DNA from: Polyangium jinanense
GTDB lineage: Bacteria > Myxococcota > Polyangia > Polyangiales > Polyangiaceae
Reading direction: 5' to 3'
Assembly (NCBI RefSeq): GCF_028435365.1
Contig: NZ_JAGTJJ010000005.1
Span: 186,001 to 250,000 of the forward strand
Length of the DNA stretch: 64,000 bases
The translations under genes and the position numbers were made by a program. How positions within the stretch are numbered: the stretch's first letter is position 1; each line of letters opens with the position of its first letter. Of the stretch, positions 27,617-35,458 are shown in pieces. The notes under the pieces were generated by a model. That model was not told where the DNA came from and did not search any database. It saw nothing but the letters and a program-made list of their open reading frames with translations.

Positions 27617-28567
27617 TCACTCGGCCGGCGGGACGAACGTCGTGAACACGTTCGTGTAGCTGCGATTCGGCTCGCGGGTCGAAAAAAACGAGGGGCAGTA
27701 CCAGAGCCCGCCGCCAGCGTCCACGAGCGGCGCATTGCAGCGCTTGTTGGCGAAGTTCTGATCGGGCGAGCCCAGGATCGCCCCGGTCAGCACGATGCGG
27801 TGGTTGCAGTTCGTGTCATTCTCGGCGCAGCAGTAGTTGCCCTGCGTCGCGAAGCACGCCCGACCGCTGTCCACCGGGTCCGCGGTGTCGGGGCCGGCGA
27901 CGTACGCGGTGGGATTCGTGGCGAACAGGTTCCCGTAGAACCCGCCCTCGCGGATCGAGAGAAGCGGATCGCTGCAGGGCGTGTTGAAGGGCGCACCGCC
28001 CGGGCCGACGATGCAAAGCGCGAGCTCCTGGTTGTTCCCATTGAGGAGCGAAAGGAGGCATGAGCTCATGCGCTCGCGTTTGTCCTCGCCGGTCAGCCGA
28101 TTCGTCTTCCAGCTCGGGTAGAGGTCCCATTGCCCCGGGAACGTCTGCGTGCCGTCGTTCGTCGTGATCGTGAAGCTCGTCGAAACCGAGCACTTCGCGA
28201 TTCCCTTCATCATCGGGGCGCGGTTCGTCCCGTCCGCGGCCATCCACGACTCCCATTCCGGCTTCAATGTACAGCCCGTCGCGGTCACCGTGCCATTCTT
28301 GCAAAGCGGGAGCGGGTCCGGGTTCGTGGTCGACGTGATGCCATAGGTGTCGGTCACGCTGCGCTTGAGAGGATCACTGTCGATGGCGAAGGGCGGGAGG
28401 TTGTTGCCGCCGGTCGGGCCGGTCGCCTGCTCGGCCTCTGCCACCTCCCCCTCGAAATCCTCGACGTCGACGGGCTCACCACCGCAGGCCGGAAGAACCA
28501 GCGCGGACGCGAGGAGCGCGCCTGCAAACCCGAACCGCGAAACCAGAAGCGTGAGCTGCGTCGTCAT
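27617..28567 (-). CDS. Exported Cys-rich lipoprotein, cassette 2 partner
   Basis: 316-residue lipoprotein with lipobox VLPAC (Cys28). ATG 28567 is chosen because GGAGG lies nine bases upstream; ATG 28573 would be too close. The mature part has about a dozen cysteines, including a CC pair (NYCCAEND). The segment AKCSVSTSFTI ... SWKTNRLTGEDKRERMSSC resembles the exported protein at 9054, so both belong to one undescribed family. Late motifs RCNAPLVDAGGGLWYCPS are not recognised. Upstream lie a sigma-54-like promoter and five phased 18-bp dyads, and the divergent neighbour is the FHA activator. It is probably a regulated output of that activator. Confidence 0.82.
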   Translation of the reverse strand: MTTQLTLLVSRFGFAGALLASALVLPACGGEPVDVEDFEGEVAEAEQATGPTGGNNLPPFAIDSDPLKRSVTDTYGITSTTNPDPLPLCKNGTVTATGCTLKPEWESWMAADGTNRAPMMKGIAKCSVSTSFTITTNDGTQTFPGQWDLYPSWKTNRLTGEDKRERMSSCLLSLLNGNNQELALCIVGPGGAPFNTPCSDPLLSIREGGFYGNLFATNPTAYVAGPDTADPVDSGRACFATQGNYCCAENDTNCNHRIVLTGAILGSPDQNFANKRCNAPLVDAGGGLWYCPSFFSTREPNRSYTNVFTTFVPPAE

Positions 28568-28606
28568 GATCATCGTCCTCCGCCAAGTCCTCGGCAGCTG
28601 GACTAT

Positions 28607-28621
28607 CCACGTTCTGTGCCA
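28607..28621 (-). promoter_or_regulatory. Sigma-54-like promoter for the gene at 28567
   Basis: On the minus strand TGGCAC-AGAAC-GTGG has a perfect -24 and a weak -12 (two mismatches to TTGC). The predicted start site is near 28595, about 28 nt before the ATG. The dyad array begins 63 bp further upstream. Confidence 0.5.
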
Positions 28622-28683
28622 TGACATGGAACATCGCGGAAAAAGCGCGGACACCGCGACTTTCCCTCGCGCCGCGTGCCCCC

Positions 28684-28791
28684 TGGAGGGCCTGGCCTCC
28701 AGGCTTGGCGGAGCGAACCGCCATCGCTTGGAGGCACGAGCCTCCATGCCTGGAGGCCCGACCCTCCATCCCCTGGAGGCCCGAGCCTCCA
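28684..28791. repeat. Phased array of five 18-bp dyads (candidate enhancer)
   Basis: Five inverted repeats of the form TGGAGG-N6-CCTCCA start at 28684, 28706, 28729, 28751 and 28774. The second is TGGCGG-N6-CCGCCA. Start-to-start spacings are 22, 23, 22 and 23 bp, about two helical turns. Spacers converge on CCCGAG. The array lies 63-170 bp upstream of the -24 element of the lipoprotein gene, and between it and the FHA activator gene. It fits a tandem binding platform for a dimeric enhancer-binding protein. Confidence 0.75.
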
Positions 28792-28847
28792 GGACGCATG
28801 CCTCGACCCGCCACCCCGGAGCGAGCGCCGCGTGGTAACGTGCCAGC

Positions 28848-30194
28848 ATGTCGACGGATGGCACCCTGCTCCTCCGCCCCAACGCGAAAGAGCTGCGGCT
28901 CGAAGGTTTTTCGCTCACCGTGATCGAGGGCCCGGACTCGGGGGCCACCCTGCGCGCCCAGAAGAGCGAGGTCTCCGTGGGCACCGCCCAGGGCAATGAC
29001 CTCGTGCTCTCCGACCCGACGGTCTCCCGCCACCATATCAGCATCACCGCCACGCCCGAGGGCTTTTTCCTGCGGGATTTCGATTCCTCGAACGGCACGT
29101 GGATCGGCAGCACCCGCATCCTCACGGGGTATATCGACGACGGCGCGCGCGTCCGCGTCGGGCGCACGACGTTACGCGTCGACCTGCTCGACGAGGACAT
29201 CTGCGAGGCCCTGAGCCCCGAGGATCGATTCGGCTCCGTCCTCGGCGCGAGCGACGCCATGCGCCGCATCTTCGCCGCCCTGCCCCGCATCGCCCCGTCC
29301 GAGACCACCGTCCTGCTCGAAGGCGAGACCGGCACCGGCAAGGGCGTGCTCGCCGCGGCGATCCACGAGGCGAGCGCGCGTTCCCGCGCCCCGTTCGTGG
29401 TGCTCGACTGCACGGCCATCGCGCCGACGCTCATCGAGAGCGAGCTCTTCGGCCACGTGAAGGGCTCCTTCACGGGCGCGAGCGCCGATCGCCCCGGCGC
29501 CTTCGAGCAGGCCGCGGGCGGCACCATCTTCATCGACGAGATCGGCGAGCTGCCGCTCGACATGCAGCCGAAGCTCCTGCGCGCCCTCGAGGAGAAGACC
29601 GTCAAGCGCGTGGGCGGCAATCAGCGCATCAGGCTCGACGCGCGTGTCATCGCCGCGACAAACCGCGACCTCCGGACCGAGGTCAACCGCGGCACGTTCC
29701 GCGCGGACCTCTACTATCGCCTCAACGTCGTGCGCATTCACATCCCGCCCTTGCGCGAGCGCACGGGCGACGTCGAGCGGCTCGCGCGCCATTTTTATGC
29801 CGAGCTCGCGCCGCAGCGGACCATGCCTGCCGATTTGCTCGAATCCTTCTGCCGGCAGGCGTGGCCGGGCAACGTGCGCGAGCTCAGGGCCGCGGTCGAG
29901 CGCGCGGTCCTGCTCGACGATCCGGCGCTCCTCGCGCTCGGGAGCGGACCGTCCGAGGGCGGCGCGGGCCCCGTCACCGGGGACGAATTCGACCTGCGCG
30001 TGCCTTATCGCATGGCCAAGCAGAGGGCCGCGGACCGCTGGGAGGAGCGCTACGTGCGCGAATTGGTTGCGCGCGCCAAGGGCAACGTCTCGGAGGCGTC
30101 ACGGCTCGCGCGCATGGACCGGAGCCATTTGCGGACGCTCATCCGGAAGTACGACGTTCGTAGCGGGGACGAGGCTGACAGCGGCGAGGGGTGA
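28848..30194 (+). CDS. FHA-domain sigma-54-dependent activator (cassette 2)
   Basis: 448-residue enhancer-binding protein. The N-terminal FHA domain (about 40-110) has VSVGTAQGNDLVLSD, SRHHI and SSNGTW, all phosphothreonine-binding features. The AAA+ domain has Walker A GETGTGKG (159-166), loop GSFTGA (206-211) with the key Phe kept, Walker B TIFIDE (226-231) and FRADLYYRL. A C-terminal Fis-like helix-turn-helix (NVSEASRLARMDRSHLRTLIRKY) would recognise DNA. It is divergent from the lipoprotein gene across the five-dyad array, so it is the natural candidate to bind those sites. Activity is probably set by phospho-signals from the kinase at 24164. Confidence 0.93.
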   Translation: MSTDGTLLLRPNAKELRLEGFSLTVIEGPDSGATLRAQKSEVSVGTAQGNDLVLSDPTVSRHHISITATPEGFFLRDFDSSNGTWIGSTRILTGYIDDGARVRVGRTTLRVDLLDEDICEALSPEDRFGSVLGASDAMRRIFAALPRIAPSETTVLLEGETGTGKGVLAAAIHEASARSRAPFVVLDCTAIAPTLIESELFGHVKGSFTGASADRPGAFEQAAGGTIFIDEIGELPLDMQPKLLRALEEKTVKRVGGNQRIRLDARVIAATNRDLRTEVNRGTFRADLYYRLNVVRIHIPPLRERTGDVERLARHFYAELAPQRTMPADLLESFCRQAWPGNVRELRAAVERAVLLDDPALLALGSGPSEGGAGPVTGDEFDLRVPYRMAKQRAADRWEERYVRELVARAKGNVSEASRLARMDRSHLRTLIRKYDVRSGDEADSGEG

Positions 30195-30253
30195 GGCCGA
30201 GGGCCCAGCGCGGGACACGCGCCGGGCCTCCATCAAAGGCGGGGAATCGAACC

Positions 30254-33200
30254 TCAGTCGTCCTGGAGCAGGTTCGACTCGTCCTCGCCGATCTGGTAGA
30301 TGCCGAACCGCCCGCCCGCGGCCAGGATCTGGCCGTTATGGACGACGGGCCGGCTGTTCCAGTAATAGATCGGGAAGAACGCCTGCGCCTTGATCGCCGT
30401 GGGGTCGTTCGCATCGACCACCAGCGTGCCGCCGGCGACGTACAAGTACCAGCGGTGTTCGTCGACGCCGATGAGCGACATGCTGTTGTCGAGCGTCAAG
30501 TTCGCCAGGAGGTTGAACCCGGGCTGGTTGCCGTTCTGGGGATCCAGGACCGCGACGGAGGCCGTGCCATAGGTCCAGGTCGAGCGGGAGCTGACGACGG
30601 GCTGCTCGTGGCTGTCGACCAGCATCATGGTGACGTACCTGCCCTCGAGCTTCCTGTACTTCTCGAGCTTCGCGCCGTTGCCCGTGAGCTTGACCCGGCC
30701 GACGCCCTCCTCGTGCCAGCTACCGCCCCATTGGCGATCGCGGATGAAGAGCCGGTTGTCGTAGGCGTCGACGGGTTGGCCGGGGATGTTGGTGCTCGAC
30801 ACGAGGACGGGCGCCGACGGGTTCGTCAGGTCATAACGCTTGAGAAAGTTCTTCGTGTACGGGCGGTTGTCCCCCGGTGCCGTCGCGGCGTTCTTGACCG
30901 TGACGAGGAGCTCGTTGCCATTCGTGCGTGCGTCCGCGTACCGATCCGGCGACGCGAACGTGATCGGGTTCGGGACGACCTTCGGATTCGTCGGATCCGA
31001 CAGATCGACGATCTTGAACGAGGCGTACGTCGGGTAACGCCACCCTTCGCCCTCGTACTCGTACCAGTATGCATTCGGCTCGAGCGTGCTCCAGGGGATG
31101 GGCACGCAGGTGGTCTCGGCGCCGACGTGAATCGTGCATTCGGCGAACCCACCGGCGCAGTACTCCTGCTGGCCGTCGGGCGTCTGGCAGGCGCGCTGAC
31201 CCGTGATGTACTTGCAGCCATCCGAGGTGCTGTCGCACCACGTATTGACCCCGAGAAGCGACGCGCTGCGCCCCTGGTAGAGGCCGAGGTACTCGTAGCC
31301 GTAGTTGTTCTGCTGATAGATGAGCGCGTTGTCGGTCAAGTGAAGGTTGGTGTTGTAGTAGTTCGTCGGCGTCAGCTCATTCGTGACGAGCGTGCCCTTC
31401 TCTTGCGGATGCACAGGGTCGGTCAGGTCGAAGATCTTGATCGTCGTCTCGTAGTTCGGCCACAGCCACCGCGTCTTCGAGCTGACCAGGTAGTTCCCGA
31501 CCTTGTAATAGCCCGTGGAGAGGGGGAGCTCGAAGGTCGCGACCGGCTCGGCGAGGTCCGCGTGCTCGTCGTTCGGAATGATCTCCGCCCGCGCGTTCGC
31601 CGTGTTGTTGTACCAGTAGTGATACCCCTCGGGGTGCCGGATGCGCACACGGTAATCCCCCCACGGGAGGATCTTCGCGTAATCGGGCGCGAGGTCCATC
31701 TGCGAGATCTTCTCGGGGTCGTCGACGTTCGTCTGGTCGTGGAACGAGAGCACCGTCTCGGAGATGACCGCACTGTTGTTCGTCCCGTCCAGGAGGGTCG
31801 AGCGGCGCACGCTGTCCACGTGATCCAGCGTCCCGCGGCGCGTGACCGTGGTATTCGAGAACGTGAAGAGCTGCACCGCCGAGCGGTAGGTGTACGTGTT
31901 GTTCTCGTACTTGTAGCCCGTGAAGGGCAGCATGATGAGGCCCGTCTCGACCTCACCCGTGTCCGCCTGCACGTTCACCGCGTTCTCGAGGATCTTGAAT
32001 GCGCGGTGATCCCACTGGGCCTCGGAGTAGTTCCAGGTGCCGCTGCTCGCGTCGGTCTCGGCGCGGTCGAGCAGCGGGTTCGGGTTCTGGAGGTTCGTGA
32101 TGTCGTAGAGGCTCGCCGCCATCTTGCGGCCATTCTGATCGTTCACGCCGATGCCGATGAGCCGCGTGCCACCCGCCAGCGGCCGGAGGTAATCGTTCCA
32201 GCCCGAGACGATGAACTCGCTCTCCTCGGTGACGTTGCCATTCGGATCGATCGAGAAACTGTGGAACGGATCCGTTTGCCGGTACGTGACCGCGAATGCC
32301 TTATCGTTCATGAACACGGCGCCGTAGAGCCGCTCGTTCACGCCGAACGCCTCGTTCGCGACGGGGATGGGGTTGTCCTTGTTCGTCGCGTTCCATGTCT
32401 GCAGATAACTCTGCTCGTTCCAACCGCCCCACAGCGGACCCGAGAAGACCCGGAGCTGGTCGTTGCGGAAGTCCATGTGGAACTGCGTGCGGACGTAGCC
32501 GCTCGAGGCGACCGTGCCGCGCAGCGCCATCGAGCCGTTGATGTCCGAGATGTCGACGATCGAGACATTGCTCGTCGGCGGCCAGTTCGAGAGGCGACGC
32601 GCCACGAGGAGTACGTTTCCTTCGCCCTGGATCGCGGTCACGTCGCCGCCGAGCAGGAGCTCGGTCTTCGGCGTCATGCTCGTACTCATGACGTCGAAAC
32701 TCTTGACCACGCTCTCGTTTCTGTACTCCCAGTAGCCGTTCTCGTTGACCCAGCCGTTCTTCACGGCGGCGATGTAGAGCGAGTCCTTTGACGAGCCGTT
32801 CGCGTAGCGGCTCGTCGTGATCCTACCGGGCACGTTGTACTCGGAGATCAGCGTCGGGGCCGTGGGATCACTGATGTCGACGAGGGCCACGAGCCCGCCC
32901 GCGCGCTCGCGTGCTGCGAGCTTGCCGGGATCGGCCTTGTATCCGTACCACTCGTTCATCAGCACCACCGCGCGGTTCCCGTCGACGTACATCTCGACGG
33001 GCGTGCCGGAGACGGGCAACTTGCCGATGATCTGCGGGTTCGTGATGTCGCTGTAGTCGACGACCTGAAGGCCGCGGTAGCGGTTCAGGTTGAGCAGGCG
33101 ACCGCCGCCCATCACGCGGTAGATATCGCCCTCTTCGAGCTCGCGATCGTCCTCTTCTTCTTCCTCCTCTTCTTCCTCCTCTTCTTCCTCTTCCTCTTCG

Positions 33201-33388
33201 CCCCAGTAAATTTCGGGGAAATCATCCGCCGTCAGGAACGACGGCGCCTGCTTGATCGGCGCCCCGTCCTCGGCGGTCTTCTCCTCCTCGCCCGGGCTCC
33301 CACTCCCCGCGCACCCCGGCCCCACGAGCAACAGCAACGCGCCAAGCCACGCCGTGCTCGTCACAATTCTTCTGCGCAAAAAAGCCAT
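30254..33388 (-). CDS. Large beta-propeller lipoprotein with poly-Glu tract
   Basis: 1044-residue exported lipoprotein, signal ending LVGPGC (about Cys26). Residues ~63-80 form a run of Glu with Asp at its end. After it begins a repeated pattern GGGRLLNLNRYRGLQVVDYSDITNPQIIGKLPVSGTP followed by many V-D-S/N-P-x-x-x-x blade motifs. This matches the secreted beta-propeller family (PF09826-like). Several cysteines lie in the middle (CDSTSDGCKYITGQRACQTPDG). The function is unknown; a surface or calcium-binding role is plausible for the acidic tract. AGAGG precedes the ATG. Confidence 0.85.
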   Translation of the reverse strand: MAFLRRRIVTSTAWLGALLLLVGPGCAGSGSPGEEEKTAEDGAPIKQAPSFLTADDFPEIYWGEEEEEEEEEEEEEEEEDDRELEEGDIYRVMGGGRLLNLNRYRGLQVVDYSDITNPQIIGKLPVSGTPVEMYVDGNRAVVLMNEWYGYKADPGKLAARERAGGLVALVDISDPTAPTLISEYNVPGRITTSRYANGSSKDSLYIAAVKNGWVNENGYWEYRNESVVKSFDVMSTSMTPKTELLLGGDVTAIQGEGNVLLVARRLSNWPPTSNVSIVDISDINGSMALRGTVASSGYVRTQFHMDFRNDQLRVFSGPLWGGWNEQSYLQTWNATNKDNPIPVANEAFGVNERLYGAVFMNDKAFAVTYRQTDPFHSFSIDPNGNVTEESEFIVSGWNDYLRPLAGGTRLIGIGVNDQNGRKMAASLYDITNLQNPNPLLDRAETDASSGTWNYSEAQWDHRAFKILENAVNVQADTGEVETGLIMLPFTGYKYENNTYTYRSAVQLFTFSNTTVTRRGTLDHVDSVRRSTLLDGTNNSAVISETVLSFHDQTNVDDPEKISQMDLAPDYAKILPWGDYRVRIRHPEGYHYWYNNTANARAEIIPNDEHADLAEPVATFELPLSTGYYKVGNYLVSSKTRWLWPNYETTIKIFDLTDPVHPQEKGTLVTNELTPTNYYNTNLHLTDNALIYQQNNYGYEYLGLYQGRSASLLGVNTWCDSTSDGCKYITGQRACQTPDGQQEYCAGGFAECTIHVGAETTCVPIPWSTLEPNAYWYEYEGEGWRYPTYASFKIVDLSDPTNPKVVPNPITFASPDRYADARTNGNELLVTVKNAATAPGDNRPYTKNFLKRYDLTNPSAPVLVSSTNIPGQPVDAYDNRLFIRDRQWGGSWHEEGVGRVKLTGNGAKLEKYRKLEGRYVTMMLVDSHEQPVVSSRSTWTYGTASVAVLDPQNGNQPGFNLLANLTLDNSMSLIGVDEHRWYLYVAGGTLVVDANDPTAIKAQAFFPIYYWNSRPVVHNGQILAAGGRFGIYQIGEDESNLLQDD
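33150..33200. repeat. TTC/CTC microsatellite encoding poly-Glu
   Basis: Polypyrimidine run of TCC/TTC triplets on the plus strand, coding for about 18 glutamates on the minus strand. In-frame triplet slippage could change tract length without frameshift. Confidence 0.9.
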
Positions 33389-33662
33389 CGTATTGCCCTC
33401 TTTCTTCCTTCACATAAAATGAAGGAATACTATTTCCTATCATAGTCTCCCGGCGACGCCGGAGAAGGTAAAAATGGGCAATTCCGCACCGTCGGTGTCT
33501 TGACCATCTCACCGTTCACGACGCGCCGAAGTGTCCTCACCAACATCGCCATGAGGCATTTCCTGACGCGGCGCGGCCCAGGCGCGGGACGGTCGAAATC
33601 TCTTGAGCCCGGGACACGCCTGTGCCTTCGCGCGGCGGCTCGTGGCAAAATGCGGTGGACGC

Positions 33663-33968
33663 ATGGAAGCGAGCTCGTATCCCGCGAAATGCCTCCTCGC
33701 TGTCGTCCTGGTCGCGGCGGCGTGTGACCGAACCACACCCCCGCCACCTCCGTCCGCGCCGTCTCCGCCTGCCGCTGCAACGAGCGCCATGAGCGCCCCG
33801 ACGGCGCCGCCGGAAGCCTCCGCGGCTCCACGCGTATGTCCCCCGCGGACGGGTCCGATCAAGCTCGTCTGGTCGGACGCCTCGTATCACCTGGTCTTCG
33901 ACGACGCGGCGCTTCCGTGCCTCTCGGACGCCGAGCGCGCCGCGGTCGGTTTGCCCGAGCGAACCATC
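33663..33968 (+). pseudogene. Truncated lipoprotein fragment
   Basis: Starts with a good lipoprotein signal ending VLVAAAC, then a Pro/Ala linker and a short globular start PRTGPIKLVWSDASYHLVFDDAALPCLSD. The reading frame then runs straight into the antisense of the M23 lipoprotein gene, whose stop is at 33969, and stays open to 35393 with composition typical of an antisense frame. The simplest reading is that the 3' half was lost when the neighbouring gene arrived. A real long overlap cannot be excluded. There is no strong ribosome-binding site. Confidence 0.45.
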
Positions 33969-35405
33969 TCAGAAGTGGTGGGCGTCGATGAAATCGTGCG
34001 GGGCCAAGATCTGGTAGCCGTTCAGGCTGCACCCGTTGTTCGTCCCCGAGGCCGTGTACGATTCCGGCGCGTTCGCGAGATCGGCGTGCCCGAGCCCCGG
34101 GACGCCGCCGGATCCATCGTATCCGCAGGCGCCTGCGCCGTTCAGGCCCGCGATCTTGTCGCAGAGGTTCTTCGGCGCGATGAAGTAATGCAGGTGGGAG
34201 TTCGAGCCCTGGTCGAGGACGGTGCCGATCTGATCCCCACGCTGGACGGTTTGTCCGGGGGATACCGTGCGCGTGGCGAGATGCCCATAGAAGGAGCACA
34301 CGCTCGTTCCGTCCGGCATCGGGTGCTGCACGAGGATCACGTTCACGTACGAGCTCCCGTTCGGCGCGGAGACCAGCACGACCCCGTCCGCCACCGAATA
34401 GACGGGCGCGTTCGCGGCGCCGGCCTTGCCGATGTCCTCGGCGAGATGCGCGCCGCCGTAGACGTCCCAGTAATGCCCGAGGACCTGCCAGACCTGCCAT
34501 CCGGCGCCGCCCGCGGGGCTCGTGCTCTTGTCGCCCACGGGGTATCCGAAGGCTCCGCCGCTCGGCGGCTGCGAGTTCGGGATTCCGGGGCCGCAACACC
34601 CGGCCTTGCAATCCCACGTGATGACGCCCGAGCCCTTGCAAGCGCCGTTGTTCCCGTCGTCGCAACTCGCGCTCGAATTGTAGAGCCCCGCGAGCACGCC
34701 GCACGACGGGCTGCAGCAGCGCACGCAATCCTTCGTCGGCGTGCCCGTGCCCGCGCACCAGTTCTTGGTGCCGTCGTCGCAGGTGTACGTGCCGCCGGGC
34801 CACCCATGGGCTGCTGCCAGATCGGCGCAGCTCGCTTGCCCCCCGCCGCCGCTGCCGCTCGATCCCGGATTCGAGCTGCCCTCGATGAGCGCCTCGACCT
34901 GGCATTGCGCCACGGGGTTGCCCGGATTGCCATCGTTTTCCCCCTCGACGAACGTGAACGTCAAGACTCCGGGATCATACCCGTACACGGTGTACGTCCA
35001 CGTATACGGCCCGGAGCCCACCACGCCGCCCCATTGCGAGGCGGGCGCCCCCGGCCCGGTCACCTTCATGTTGACGTAGGCATAGGGAGTTTGATTCGTG
35101 TACGAAACCGTGAGGATCGGCGAGGTGATGGGATTGCTGTCGAACGCGAATCCCGGGTCACACGGCAGCATCGGCAAGCTCCCGCCGCTCCCCGAGCCAG
35201 GCCCCACGCTCGTCGACGGCGTCATTCCGCCCATGCCGCCGCTGCCGCCCATCCCCGCGCCGCCCGTACCGGGCCCGGTCACGCCTCCGCTGCCCCCTTC
35301 CCCGCCGCTGCCCGAGGGCGAAGACGAGCCCGGCGAGGAGCACGCGAGAGGAATCCATGCCAGCAGAAAAAAACCCGAGCGAAAGGTTCGTGACGCGAAG
35401 GGCAT
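33969..35405 (-). CDS. M23 peptidase lipoprotein with Gly/Ser linker and Cys-rich middle
   Basis: 478-residue exported peptidase. The signal ends WIPLAC (about Cys22) and is followed by a Gly/Ser/Met linker. A beta-domain (about 80-170) and a Cys-rich region (CADLAAAHGWPGGTYTCDDGTKNWC...CVRCCSPSC...CKAGCC) precede the catalytic domain. The M23 domain has HLAEDIG (first metal motif H-x-x-x-D) and SHLHYF (second His pair). It lacks the SH3 domain seen in the protein at 23091. Likely cleaves peptidoglycan cross-links. Its 3' end abuts the truncated lipoprotein. Confidence 0.88.
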   Translation of the reverse strand: MPFASRTFRSGFFLLAWIPLACSSPGSSSPSGSGGEGGSGGVTGPGTGGAGMGGSGGMGGMTPSTSVGPGSGSGGSLPMLPCDPGFAFDSNPITSPILTVSYTNQTPYAYVNMKVTGPGAPASQWGGVVGSGPYTWTYTVYGYDPGVLTFTFVEGENDGNPGNPVAQCQVEALIEGSSNPGSSGSGGGGQASCADLAAAHGWPGGTYTCDDGTKNWCAGTGTPTKDCVRCCSPSCGVLAGLYNSSASCDDGNNGACKGSGVITWDCKAGCCGPGIPNSQPPSGGAFGYPVGDKSTSPAGGAGWQVWQVLGHYWDVYGGAHLAEDIGKAGAANAPVYSVADGVVLVSAPNGSSYVNVILVQHPMPDGTSVCSFYGHLATRTVSPGQTVQRGDQIGTVLDQGSNSHLHYFIAPKNLCDKIAGLNGAGACGYDGSGGVPGLGHADLANAPESYTASGTNNGCSLNGYQILAPHDFIDAHHF

Positions 35406-35458
35406 GACGAGGACGAGACTATCGAAGGAAAGGAGGCGATGGAAGCCCTTTCACTCCC

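Noticed and set aside
28833..28847. TGGTAA-N5-CAGC just before the FHA activator at 28848
   Set aside because: Weak match, and the start site would fall inside the coding region.
24161..33388. Very long open frames antisense to the kinase (about 1084 codons) and to the beta-propeller gene (about 866 codons)
   Set aside because: Arg/Ala/Val-rich translations with no motifs; they mirror a real gene with clear domains and arise from GC-rich codon positions.
33400..33520. Possible sigma-54 site upstream of the beta-propeller gene
   Set aside because: The GG and GC are one base out of register with the consensus.
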